Assembly (NCBI GenBank): GCA_964615365.1
Contig: CAZTOU010000006.1
Coordinates: 62,001-126,000 of the forward strand
DNA from: CAVXZE01 sp964615365
GTDB taxonomy: Bacteria > Myxococcota_A > UBA9160 > UBA6930
Reading direction: 5' to 3'
DNA: 64,000 nucleotides
The position numbers were made by a program, and so were the translations under genes. The notes beneath the pieces were generated by a model. It did not search any database. It was not told the origin of the DNA and saw nothing but the letters and a program-made list of their open reading frames with translations. Positions 9,543 to 20,187 of this stretch are shown here, piece after piece (position 1 is the first letter of the stretch; each line of letters opens with the position of its first letter).

Positions 9543-9581
9543 CTCCCACTCCTCGTCCGAATCATTCGACTCGAGTAGAGA

Positions 9582-10037
9582 TCATTCAGTCTTGGCCACG
9601 TCGCCGTCGCCCCACATCGCGGAGCGAAGCGTGTGCCAGGGCAGGGTCGCGCACTTGACGCGCATCGGGTACTCGCGGACACCGCCGAAGACGCGGAGCT
9701 TGCCGAGCGCCCCCAGGTCGTTCTCCGAGGCGGACGGACCGGCTACCAGCTCGTGAAAACGATCGAAGACCTCGATCACCTCGTTCAGCGTCTTGCCCTT
9801 CACGGCCTGGGTCATCATCGAGGCGGAGGCCGTCGAGATCGCACATCCCGAGCCCTGGAACCCGATCTCCTGGACCACGCCGTCGTCGTCCAGCGTCACG
9901 TAGACGGTCACCTTGTCCCCGCAGAGCGGGTTCGAGCCGTTTGCCTCCCGGTTCGAATCCTCGGGCTTGCAGAAGTTCCTGGGCTTCTTGTTGTGATCCA
10001 GGATGGTGGTCTGGTAGAGCTCGCGAAGATCCGACAT
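9582..10037 (-). CDS. sufU: SufU zinc-dependent sulfurtransferase/scaffold-like protein
   Basis: This 151-residue protein carries the SufU metal ligands C39, D41, C65 and C129, in LCGD, GSGCAIS and VKCATLPW. It also has the SufU-specific insertion between the second and third cysteines that separates it from IscU. SufU accepts the persulfide sulfur from SufS and stimulates the desulfurase. Its ATG shares one base with the sufS stop (TGATG), so translation is coupled to its partner. Presence of SufU rather than SufE defines this as a SufBCDSU-type system. Confidence 0.95.
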   Translation of the reverse strand: MSDLRELYQTTILDHNKKPRNFCKPEDSNREANGSNPLCGDKVTVYVTLDDDGVVQEIGFQGSGCAISTASASMMTQAVKGKTLNEVIEVFDRFHELVAGPSASENDLGALGKLRVFGGVREYPMRVKCATLPWHTLRSAMWGDGDVAKTE

Positions 10038-11281
10038 CAGTGGAAGATCTCCGTAACCTTGCGGATCCCTTCGGCGAGTCGAGCCAGGTCATTCCGGTCA
10101 TTGTAGAGACCGAGCGAGGCGCGGGCGGTGGCGGGCAGCCCAAGGCGGTCCATGAGCGGCTGCGCGCAGTGATGACCCGCGCGTATCGCGATGCCCTCTC
10201 CGTCGAGGATCGTACCGATGTCGTGAGGATGGACACCCTCGACGACGAAGGAGAGCACCCCTGTCTTTTCGCGCGCCGTTCCGATCAGCCGGACGCTCGG
10301 GATCCGCGAGAGAAGCTCCGTTCCGTAGGCGAGGAGCGACTCCTCGTGGGCGGCGATCCGATCCAGGCCGATCTCCTTCACGTAGTCGATGGCCGCAGCG
10401 AGGCCGACCGCCCCGGCGATGTCGGGCGTTCCCGCCTCGAACTTGTAGGGGATCTCGTTGTAGGTGGTCTTCTCGAAGCTGACGGAGGAGATCATCTCGC
10501 CCCCTCCCTGGTACGGGGGCATGGCCTCCAGCAGCTCCGCACGGGCGTAGAGGGCGCCGATTCCGGTGGGGCCGTAGAGCTTGTGCCCCGAGAAGACGTA
10601 GAAGTCGCAGTCGAGCTCGCGCACGTCGACGGAGCGGCGCGGAACCGCCTGGGCGCCGTCCACCAGCACCGGAACCCCGCGAGCGTGCGCGATCTCGACG
10701 ATCCGGCGCACCGGGTTGACGGTTCCGAGCACGTTCGAGACGTGAGCGACGGCCACGAGTCGTGTCCGCGGCCCGATCGTGGCCTCGAGCTCATCCATCA
10801 ACAGCTCCCCGGCGTCGCTGATGGGAGCGACCCGAAGCCGAGCTCCGGTTTCTTCGCAGACGATCTGCCAGGGGACGATGTTCGCGTGGTGCTCCATGCA
10901 GGTGATCAGGATCTCGTCGCCCGCGCGGAGCTGTCGGCGGCCGTAGCTCTGGGCGACCAAGTTGATCGCCTCGGTGGCGTTCCGGGTGAATACGATCTCG
11001 CGGGGCTCCGCCGCGTGGAGCAGCTCCTGGACCTTTCCCCGCGCCTCCTCGTGGAGCCGGGTCGTCGTCTCGGAGAGCTCGTAGAGCCCTCGGTGGATGT
11101 TCGCGTAGTGGTTCGAGTACAGGTCCGCGATCGCGTCCAGCACGGCCTGCGGCTTCTGCGCGCTCGCCGCACTGTCCAGATAGACCAGGGGTCGGCCGCG
11201 CATCGTCCGGCTCAGGATCGGGAAGTCCTTGCGGATCCTCTCCACCTCGAACCCGCCCAGGGTCGCGGTGGCGGCGCTCAC
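10037..11281 (-). CDS. sufS: SufS cysteine desulfurase
   Basis: This PLP enzyme removes sulfur from cysteine for Fe-S cluster assembly. The PLP lysine is K234 in SGHKLYGPTG. The persulfide-carrying cysteine is C372 in RAGHHCAQP, in the short-loop arrangement of group II desulfurases. The GTG at 11281 is chosen as the start because it overlaps the sufD stop as GTGA and gives 414 residues, the usual SufS length. It lies between sufD and its sulfur-acceptor partner sufU. Confidence 0.96.
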   Translation of the reverse strand: MSAATATLGGFEVERIRKDFPILSRTMRGRPLVYLDSAASAQKPQAVLDAIADLYSNHYANIHRGLYELSETTTRLHEEARGKVQELLHAAEPREIVFTRNATEAINLVAQSYGRRQLRAGDEILITCMEHHANIVPWQIVCEETGARLRVAPISDAGELLMDELEATIGPRTRLVAVAHVSNVLGTVNPVRRIVEIAHARGVPVLVDGAQAVPRRSVDVRELDCDFYVFSGHKLYGPTGIGALYARAELLEAMPPYQGGGEMISSVSFEKTTYNEIPYKFEAGTPDIAGAVGLAAAIDYVKEIGLDRIAAHEESLLAYGTELLSRIPSVRLIGTAREKTGVLSFVVEGVHPHDIGTILDGEGIAIRAGHHCAQPLMDRLGLPATARASLGLYNDRNDLARLAEGIRKVTEIFH

Positions 11282-12605
11282 GATCCGACCCCCGCATCCC
11301 GCAGACGCTCCTCGAGCAGATCGAGCGCGACGTCGCGCAGAGCGGGCGCCGGAAGCTGTTCGAGAACCTCGACCGCGAAGCCGCGGGTGAGCACGAGCCG
11401 CGCTCTTTCCTGATCGATGCCGCGGGAGCGCAGGTAGAAGAGCGCATCCGCGTCCAGTCGCCCGATGGCGGAGCCGTGGCTGCACTTGACGTCGTCGGCG
11501 TGGATCTCGAGCTGGGGCTTGCTGTTGACATCGGCGCCGTCCGTCACCAGCAGATTCGGATTCGACTGCACCGCGTCGGTCTTCTGCGCGTCGGGGCGGA
11601 CGACGATCCGGCCGCGGAACACGCCCTTGGACTTTCCGCACAGAATCCCCTTGTAGAGCTGACGGCTCGACCCGTGGGGCACGGCGTGATCGACGACCGT
11701 GTGGTTGTCGATCCGCTGGTCCCCCCGCCCCAGGAAGACCCCGTTCACGACGCACTCCGCACCCTCGTCGGCGAGCAGGGCGCGGAGATCATTCCTCACC
11801 AGGGATCCTCCCAGTGTGACCGTATGCGTCTTCAACCGGCTGCTGCGCTCCTGCCGGGAGGTGAGGTTCGAGACGTGGTGGGTGAGATCGCTCTCGCGCT
11901 GCAGGACCACCAGGTCGAGATCGGAGTTGGCGTGGGTCACGACCTCGCTGACGCTGTTGGTGAAGTGGCATCCCTCGCCCACCGAGACGTGGTCCTGGAT
12001 CACTACCGCGCGGCTGTCCTCCTCGGCGACCACCAACACCCGGGGCTGCGAGAGCGTTACCCCCTCCCCATTCGAGATGAATACCAGGTGCACCGGGTTC
12101 TCGAGCCGTGCGCCTCTGGGGATCGTCACCACCGCGCCGTCGTCGAGGAACGCGGAGTTCAAGGCCGCGAAGGCGTGCTGCTTCGGGTCGGTGTGGCGGC
12201 CCAGATGGCGCTCCAGTACGGCCGGATCCTCGCCGCGGAGCCGGGCGAGACTCTCGACCCGCAGCTCCCCGGAGAGAACCCGCGACGCCGAGAGCTCGGG
12301 CCGGAGGTACCCGTTCACGAAGACGAAGAGGCTGCAGGCGAAGACCGGAAAGGAGATTGCCTCCACCACCTCCCGGGGGATCGGCGCGTGCTCCCGTCCG
12401 GCGAGCCGGAAATCCGTCGCCGCGATCGGCCCGACGTTGGTGTAGCGCCACTCCTCCAGGCGGGTGCTGGGGAAGCCGAGCGCGGCGAAGTGGCTGCGCC
12501 CCTCCTCGCGGAGCCGCTGCAGGTGCGGGGACCCGGCTTCTCCGACGCTCCGGTCGAATGCGGAGGTCTGGGCCAGGAGGCGGTCGCGGGCGAGGTCCAG
12601 CTCAC

Positions 12606-12609
<4 letters not shown>
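11278..12609 (-). CDS. sufD: SufD component of the SufBCD scaffold complex
   Basis: The 443-residue protein shows the SufB/SufD beta-helix core, with VHLVFISNGEG, the QDHVSVGEG region and the C-terminal CSHGSAIGRLDADALFYLRS motif. SufD pairs with SufB and the SufC ATPase, and in E. coli is needed for iron acquisition by the scaffold. It is shorter and more divergent than SufB, as normal. The ATG overlaps the sufC stop as ATGA, and its stop overlaps the sufS start as GTGA. Confidence 0.95.
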
Positions 12610-13379
<770 letters not shown>

Positions 13380-13395
13380 GATTCTCTCCTCGTTC

Positions 13396-14833
<1,438 letters not shown>

Positions 14834-14850
<17 letters not shown>

Positions 14851-15292
14851 GACTCTCTCCGGTGTCCAGGTAGATGAAATCTTCCTGCGGAGAGCCGACC
14901 AGCTCCCGCAGCGTCACGCGCTTCAGCATCTCGAGGATGGACTGGTGGATCCGTTGCCACGGGTCCCGCACCGGGCATGCGGTCTCCTGGTCGCAGTGAC
15001 CGGGGCCGGCGCTGCATTCCATGAGCGCGATCGGTCCTTCGAGCGCGACGATGATCTCGGCGACCGTGAGCTCCTCGGGTCGACGCGCGAGCGTGTAGCC
15101 TCCCTTGGCGCCGCGCTGTGAGGTGAGCAGTCCTCCCTGGGCCAGGGACTTCAAGATCTTGCTCACCACCGGGAGCGGCAGGGAGGTCGCCTCGGCCATG
15201 CTCCGGGCATTCCGGCTGCCCGGGTTCTCGCCGTTGGCGAGCTGGACGAGCAGGACGATCCCGTAATCCGTCAGCTTGGTGATGCGAAGCAT
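14834..15292 (-). CDS. Rrf2-family regulator of the SUF operon
   Basis: The 152-residue protein starts MLRITKLTDYGIVLL, closely resembling the SUF-associated Rrf2 regulators known from xanthomonads and relatives. A winged helix-turn-helix fills residues 1-75 (PLPVVSKILKSLAQGGLL is the recognition region). Three cysteines, C93, C100 and C106, follow in the spacing used by IscR-type proteins to hold an Fe-S cluster. The protein is therefore likely a cluster-sensing repressor of its own operon. This is inferred from family and position; an inverted repeat lies in the promoter upstream. Confidence 0.92.
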
Positions 15293-15326
15293 GGGCCCCT
15301 CTCGGCGAATCCCGCGCGCGAACCAT

Positions 15327-15377
15327 ATCGGACCGATCCGGTACTGTAAATATAGGATCGATTCGGTTCTGATTAAA
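15327..15377 (-). promoter_or_regulatory. Candidate SUF operon promoter and operator
   Basis: On the minus strand TTTAAT (15377-15372) and TATATT (15354-15349) are separated by 17 nt. They form a plausible sigma-70 promoter in the only AT-rich patch before the regulator gene. Just downstream lies the inverted repeat ATCGG-A-CCGAT (15327-15337), in a suitable place for an operator. That the Rrf2 regulator binds here is inference. Confidence 0.45.
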
Positions 15378-15616
15378 GGGGAAATCCCCGCGGGGAGGCG
15401 GAATCCTCCAGCGGGAACGTTAGGCTCGGACCGCTCGCGCCGACGCCGCCGGGGCGGCGCATCCTGTCATGGTCCCCGGAGATGCTCAGACAGGACGGGC
15501 CATCCGGAAGAGGATCAGGTCGCTCGCGACGCGCTCCCAGCGCCAGAGGTCGAGATCGCCGTGCTGCGCCGCCATCTCGTTTACCAACCCGTCGGACCTC
15601 CAGCACAGTACCTCTG

Positions 15617-15730
15617 CAGAAACGAGTGCCACCCAAGCGCCAGAAACGAGTGCGAAACGAGTGCCCAGAAACGAGTGCCACCCAAGCGCGCCCAGAAACG
15701 AGTGCCAGAAACGAGTGCCACCCAAGCGCG
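15617..15730. repeat. Degenerate direct-repeat cluster flanking the REP-type transposase (3' side)
   Basis: The sequence AGAAACGAGTGC recurs five times in 114 bp. Three copies extend into GTGCCACCCAAGCGC, with the core GTGCCACCCA at 15626, 15675 and 15715. Spacing is irregular and some copies are truncated, so this is not a CRISPR array. The reverse complement of the core occurs in the cluster on the other side of the transposase. The rest of the interval 15293-15926 holds the SUF promoter region and nothing else I can identify as coding. Confidence 0.8.
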
Positions 15731-15926
15731 AAGTTCCTACCGCGAGAACGAGAGATTCGAACGTGTTGGAGAGCCATCACTTGGGGGATTTGACCTTCGA
15801 CGGATCTCGCTGGGCATGCAGGAATGCCGGAGGTGAGCGAAGACCGGCCTGGCAGACGACCAAACGAACCACTGAGAGGTCGCGTGGCGTAGGCTCCCGC
15901 GCGGGGACGCTGGATCTCTGAAGCGG

Positions 15927-16862
15927 CTATGCGCCATCCGCCAGGGCGGGCCGTACCAGTGCCCCTCCCGGTGGGAAGGACCAGTCTGGGAAGGCGATCG
16001 AGACACCCTCCCGGAGGCGCGTGGAGGCCTCCCGGTAGAGATCCGCGAAGGCGCGGAAGGCCTGACGAAAAGCCGCGCGCAAGGCCGGGGCCGCGGCATG
16101 ACACAGCGGGCGCGGCCCACGCTTCGGCTGGCGCGGAGCCGCGTGCCAGCTCTGCGACAGAATCCGCGAAGCTCCGAGGGGCCGAAGGCCTGCCTGGCGC
16201 CGCTCGTTAGCCAGCTTCGCCTCCCGAGCCTCGATGCCCACGATCAGCCGTGCGTCCCCAGATCCGCCCCTTTCGGTGAGGAGCGGATCGATGACGAGAT
16301 TCGATTCCACCCGGAAAGCCTCTCTTCCGGGAGGTGCCTCGCCCCGGCATCGAGCCCGTGCCCTCTCTCGCCGCTCCTGGTCCCGGTCGGTCCACGAGAC
16401 GGGAATCCCCTCCTGGCGCGAGCCGCGGGCGAAGAGCACGACGCCGGGCCACTGGTCGGTCCGGCTACAGAGCCCCGCCGCGACGGGGTTGGTGACCGTG
16501 TAGACGAGGCGATCGACGAGGGCCTCGTCATCCAGGATGGGCTCCGCCGAGTAGCGTCGCTCGAAGCAGGCTCCGGTGCGTCCTCGGAGTTGATTGACGG
16601 CTCGGGCGAGGTTGCCGAGGAAGTAGCTGGCCCAGGCAGCGAGCTGACCTTTCCGATCGTGCACGACGAGATGGAGGTGATTCGAAAGGACACAGGCGGC
16701 GAGGATGCGGAGTTTGGGGAACTGGTGCTGGGCGCGGGTCAACCACTCGAGGACGGCGAGGTTGAGTTTCGTGTCGGGACGGAGGAAGAAGCGGGCCTGG
16801 TGGCAGCGGGAGGTGATCAGGTAGTACTGGCCGGGGGCTTGTCTTCGGAGGGGTCGTCCCAT
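15927..16862 (-). mobile_element. REP-associated tyrosine transposase (RAYT, Y1/IS200-like)
   Basis: The 311-residue product starts MGRPLRRQAPGQYYLITSRC, the typical RAYT opening. The HUH-type metal site is H62-L-H64 in SNHLHLVV. The candidate catalytic tyrosine is Y121 in LVYTVTNPVAAGL. These single-strand endonucleases are usually single copy and are thought to mobilise or maintain REP-like palindromes. An in-frame ATG further upstream exists but would translate through the repeat cluster, giving the low-complexity MGATHPSVH twice, so the ATG at 16862 is preferred. Repeat clusters lie on both sides. The C-terminal 150 residues are longer than in the smallest RAYTs. Confidence 0.85.
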
Positions 16863-16935
16863 GGGAGTGGGAGAGAGCAAGACCTGTGCCGGCTCTTGAG
16901 GCACCTCGTTCGTCGAGAGACCCGGTTGTGATCTC

Positions 16936-17027
16936 CCGTTCACGTCCTTCCTGTGAACGGACGGGTGGGTGGCACCCATTCTGGCACCCATTCTGCAGTG
17001 AACGGACGGGTGGGTGGCACCCATTCT
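16936..17027. repeat. Repeat cluster upstream of the REP-type transposase, with hairpin
   Basis: Two identical 30-bp units (16953-16982 and 16998-17027) begin GTGAACGG and end GGCACCCATTCT. They are separated by 15 bp that itself repeats GGCACCCATTCTG. The first unit pairs with CCGTTCAC at 16936-16943 to form an 8-bp stem with a 9-nt loop. The core TGGGTGGCAC (16966 and 17011) is the reverse complement of the core in the cluster at 15617-15730. The interval 17028-17115 has no gene I can support. Confidence 0.8.
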
Positions 17028-17115
17028 CGGCTCGAGCTGCGCGAGCTCCTGGTGTGGGCGGACTTCGTCTTCTCCGGCGTCCTCTAGGCGATCTGCTCAC
17101 GCACAGGGGAAGCCC

Positions 17116-18072
17116 TCATCGCCACAAGCGCGGAGGACTGGGCGGCGCCGCACAGTTGTCATCGCCGCAGGGGTCGGGCGGTGAGGGGCGGCTCGGCGTC
17201 CTGGGCTCCGGCCTCGGAGGCTCCGGCTCGTGGAAGGGAGTGCCGTCGATGCAGACGGCACCCAGGCCACAGCCGCCCTCGTGTAGCGACATGCCCGGTC
17301 CTTCCAGCTCGAACGGCGCTTCGGGCGACGCGGCCACCGGCGGCAGGTCCAGATCGGCCATGTCCTTGCCTGCGATCTTCTCGGTCACGTCCGGCTCTCG
17401 GTCGGCGCGGGCGATCCAGATCGGTATCGCGTGGAGATCGTTCATGCAGTCCGCCCGCCCGGCGACGTCCTGCAGCTCGAGGCGTCGCGGCTCATCGGCA
17501 ATCCCATCCTTGTGGACGGTGACCTTCTCGCCAGCGTTGAGCATGATGGAGCGGCTGCGCGTCGGGTCGCTGGTCTGGGTCCGAATCTCGACCTTTCCTT
17601 TCTCCAACGCGAAGGTGGAGTCACCGGTCACCGGATCCACGTCTACCGAAACGATGGTGCCCAGGATTGCTGCGATCGCCACGGGTGTGTGGATCTCGAG
17701 CGGCTCGCTGGCGACACGGGGCCCCACCAGCGCCCGGGTGGATCCCTCCATGACATCCACGATGGTGGCGCCGCGTGCTTTCTCATAGCGCAGACGAACG
17801 GCAGCCTCGCCGCAGAACTGCACCAGCGAACGTCTGTCGACGAGCAACGAGCAGGCCGCATCGGGGCCGGTCACGATGCTCTCCCCTTCGGTTACCGTGC
17901 TGGCGATCTCCGCGGGATTCGCACCGACAGAGGTGTCACCCTTCACCGAAGTGACGGTTCCCGAGATTTCGGCCTCGGCCGGGCCGCTCATGGCGAGAGC
18001 GCCTACCGCGATGATTATCGTCATGGCGAGGGAAATCCGGCGTCCCATCTTCCATCGAATTCGCTGCTTCAT
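17116..18072 (-). CDS. Exported FecR-domain protein
   Basis: The 318-residue protein has a signal peptide (basic start, hydrophobic core about 13-30, cleavage near AEA). A FecR-type domain follows with HTPVAIAAILGTIVSVDVD around residues 150-168 and a preceding LLVDRRSLVQFC strand pair. FecR domains are usually periplasmic and either transmit signals to ECF sigma factors or form structural modules. No sigma-factor gene is next to it, so a structural or sensory role cannot be chosen. The last 60 residues are rich in proline with several cysteines (CGLGAVC, CGDDNC). It stands alone between the transposase region and a broken hemerythrin gene. Confidence 0.75.
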   Translation of the reverse strand: MKQRIRWKMGRRISLAMTIIIAVGALAMSGPAEAEISGTVTSVKGDTSVGANPAEIASTVTEGESIVTGPDAACSLLVDRRSLVQFCGEAAVRLRYEKARGATIVDVMEGSTRALVGPRVASEPLEIHTPVAIAAILGTIVSVDVDPVTGDSTFALEKGKVEIRTQTSDPTRSRSIMLNAGEKVTVHKDGIADEPRRLELQDVAGRADCMNDLHAIPIWIARADREPDVTEKIAGKDMADLDLPPVAASPEAPFELEGPGMSLHEGGCGLGAVCIDGTPFHEPEPPRPEPRTPSRPSPPDPCGDDNCAAPPSPPRLWR

Positions 18073-18524
18073 TGCTACTCTCCCTCTCTCATCCCCGGAT
18101 CAGAACCGGTCGTTGGCGAAGGCCGCGACACCAAGAACGCCGCCGCGGCGGCGAGTAAGCCCGCCCTGTTGCAGACTCCTGTACTCCTCGTTCCATCGCA
18201 CGCTTCTCAATCTGGTGGCGATTCTAGGATGCGTAGGGGCGTCTGTGCTGTGAACCAGTTCTCACCCTCGAGCGATTCTTCCAGTTTCTCCATGTGCTCC
18301 CGATCCCCGCGGGTTGCGGTCCAGACCAGAGATCCTCCTCGTCGAAGAAGATCGGCACGACTGCGTCGTTCGCTTTCGCCCGGATCAGACGAACAACTGA
18401 AGATTCAACGACGTCCCTGGCAACTACCGCGAAGGAGCAAAGAACTCAACTGGGCTTCCGTATAGCTCTATCCAGGCGGTGCATTCGGTCGAGCTCATCG
18501 CGTGCGTCGATTGAACTAGGGACG
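18073..18524. other. Intergenic region without a recognisable gene
   Basis: About 450 bp separate the FecR gene start from the broken hemerythrin gene. No frame on either strand gives a protein I recognise, and no clear RNA structure or repeat was seen. It may contain the promoter of the FecR gene and decayed sequence. Confidence 0.5.
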
Positions 18525-18906
18525 ATGATAGACTGGACATCGCCGAGGTCGACACCCAGCACGAGCAGCTCGTGAATCTACTCGACAAGCTGCACGAAGC
18601 GATGAGTGGTGGGAAGGGAAGAGAAGCTGTTCAGAGCACCTGGAAGGACTGGCAGACTACGCGGTCTACCATTTCGAGACCGAAGAGAACCTCTTCGACA
18701 CATACAACTACCCCGCCGGTGCCCTCCACAAGGCACAGCATGCCGAATTCATCCAACGGGTTCGCGAGTTCAAGGAGAAGCTCGCACGGGGAGAAGCCAC
18801 GCTCTCGATCGAGGTGCTCAACTTCCTTTCTGGCTGGCTCACCAAACACGTTCGAGGCAGTGACTTCGAATTCGCACCGTTCTTGAAGAGCTGCGGCGCG
18901 CAGTAG
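18525..18906 (+). pseudogene. Frameshifted bacteriohemerythrin
   Basis: Three frames together encode an O2-binding hemerythrin. MIDWT starts at 18525. The frame from 18536 gives DIAEVDTQHEQLVNLLDKLH. The frame from about 18637 gives YHFETEENL, LHKAQHAEF and WLTKHVRGSDFEF, ending at the TAG at 18904. All expected diiron ligands are present: the QH histidine, H and E of YHFETEE, both histidines of HKAQH, and H and D of KHVRGSD. A single missing base near 18635 explains the second shift; the first junction also lacks a few codons compared with complete homologues. Either a recent pseudogene or sequencing error. Confidence 0.8.
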
Positions 18907-18927
18907 CCCGCATTTCTCCCTGGTTCG

Positions 18928-20187
18928 TCAGAGATCGGCGTCGCAGAACCGCGCGAGCGGGGTGAGCACTCCGCGGTTGTCGTGGCACCAGGAGAGAGGG
19001 GGGGCCTGCATGGTGCCGACGGGGCAGATCCGAGAGACGCCGAGCTGGCGAAGGGCGTCGGTCATCTCGCTTCGCTGATTCGCGAAGCCGCCGACTCCGA
19101 CGCTGGCCAGGTGGCGCTTCACCGGGGTGAGGGCCTCCACCAGCCCGCCGAGTTCGGCGACCGGGTGGACCCGGACGAAGCGATGCAGGGGGGACGGCCG
19201 GAACCGGGCGTCGCCTTCCACCACCACCGTCCAGCGGGTCCCCGCACTCTGATGGAGGCGAATCGGCGCGCCGCCCGCGGCGCGCATCTCCGCCTCCTCG
19301 CGTTCCCGCGCAATGTCTGCCGAGACCCCGGGAGGGATCCGGCCTCGCGGCCAGCGTTCCTCGAGATCGGCGAGCGCTTCCGCCAGCTCTGCGCCGAACC
19401 GAGCCGCTTCGTCCGGCTCGTGACCGGCGATGAAGATCGCCACCGGAGACAAACAGCCGAGCTGGTCCCATAGGGCGACGTCCTCGGCGACGCGCGCGGC
19501 GGAGTCGGCGGGCCGGTCCGGGGCGAGAGCTGTCACCGAGAGCCGGTGGCCGTAGCCGACCAGTCTTCGCGGCGGCTCGACCCGAGACGCAACACTGGAG
19601 AGTGTCTGATCGGAGCCGCTGGCCACCACGCAATCGGCGGCGAGCAGGGAGTCGACGCGCTCGCGGTCGCTGCCGGGGAAGGCGACGACCTCGATGCAGG
19701 CGCCGAGCTCCGGGTCCGCCGCGGCGACGGATCTCGCCACCAGCCGGGCTGTCACCGGATCGTGTGCGGAGGCCTTGGCGAGCACCGACGAGCGGAGCAC
19801 CAGTGGAGCGAGGAGTCCGATCAGCGTCGGCGTGGGCAGCGCGCCCGCCAGCAGCACCGAGGTGACCTCGAATCCGGAGGCGGCCCTGATGCCGGTGCCC
19901 TCCAGGGCCTGGGTCCCTCCGAGCTCTCGGTCGACGAGCGATCGCAGGGCGTCTCCGGTCCAGCCCGCGAGTGCCCGGGCCATGCCGGCCTCCACCATCG
20001 CGGGCGAGAATCCGGTGGCGTCGGCGTACTCGGTGCGCAGAGCGCCTCGAACCTCCGAGTCGGGATCACGCCAGGTCTCGAGCACCGAGGCGAGGGCGGA
20101 GGTGGTCTCCCGCGCGGGGCGCCGGCGCAGTCGCAGGCTCGCACCGCGAAGTCGTTCCAGCGCCGCGCGGATCTCCTGGGCGCTCAT
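18928..20187 (-). CDS. LuxC-like acyl-CoA/acyl-protein reductase
   Basis: The 419-residue protein belongs to the LuxC family (PF05893), NADPH-dependent reductases that convert acyl thioesters to fatty aldehydes. The acyl-accepting cysteine is C245 in WDQLGCLSPV, the best-conserved LuxC segment. The preceding region has the aldehyde-dehydrogenase-like cofactor part (VLLAGALPTPTLIG and LAKASAHDPV). The C-terminal RICPVGTMQAPPLSWCHDN is also family-like. It overlaps the upstream LuxE-like gene as ATGA and ends the three-gene operon. No luxA, luxB or luxD is present in the window, so bioluminescence is not indicated. Confidence 0.88.
   Translation of the reverse strand: MSAQEIRAALERLRGASLRLRRRPARETTSALASVLETWRDPDSEVRGALRTEYADATGFSPAMVEAGMARALAGWTGDALRSLVDRELGGTQALEGTGIRAASGFEVTSVLLAGALPTPTLIGLLAPLVLRSSVLAKASAHDPVTARLVARSVAAADPELGACIEVVAFPGSDRERVDSLLAADCVVASGSDQTLSSVASRVEPPRRLVGYGHRLSVTALAPDRPADSAARVAEDVALWDQLGCLSPVAIFIAGHEPDEAARFGAELAEALADLEERWPRGRIPPGVSADIAREREEAEMRAAGGAPIRLHQSAGTRWTVVVEGDARFRPSPLHRFVRVHPVAELGGLVEALTPVKRHLASVGVGGFANQRSEMTDALRQLGVSRICPVGTMQAPPLSWCHDNRGVLTPLARFCDADL

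Noticed and set aside
15617..15730. Repeat cluster resembling a CRISPR array
   Set aside because: Repeats vary in length, have no unique spacers of uniform size, and no cas genes are nearby. It fits a REP-like repeat cluster.
15731..15926. Open frames on both strands between the repeat cluster and the transposase
   Set aside because: No start with a ribosome site, low complexity and no homology; likely non-coding.
17028..17093. Frame reading LELRELLVWADFVFSGVL that ends with TAG, possibly the 3' end of a gene disrupted by the transposase
   Set aside because: Too short and without family; no matching 5' part was found beyond the repeat clusters.
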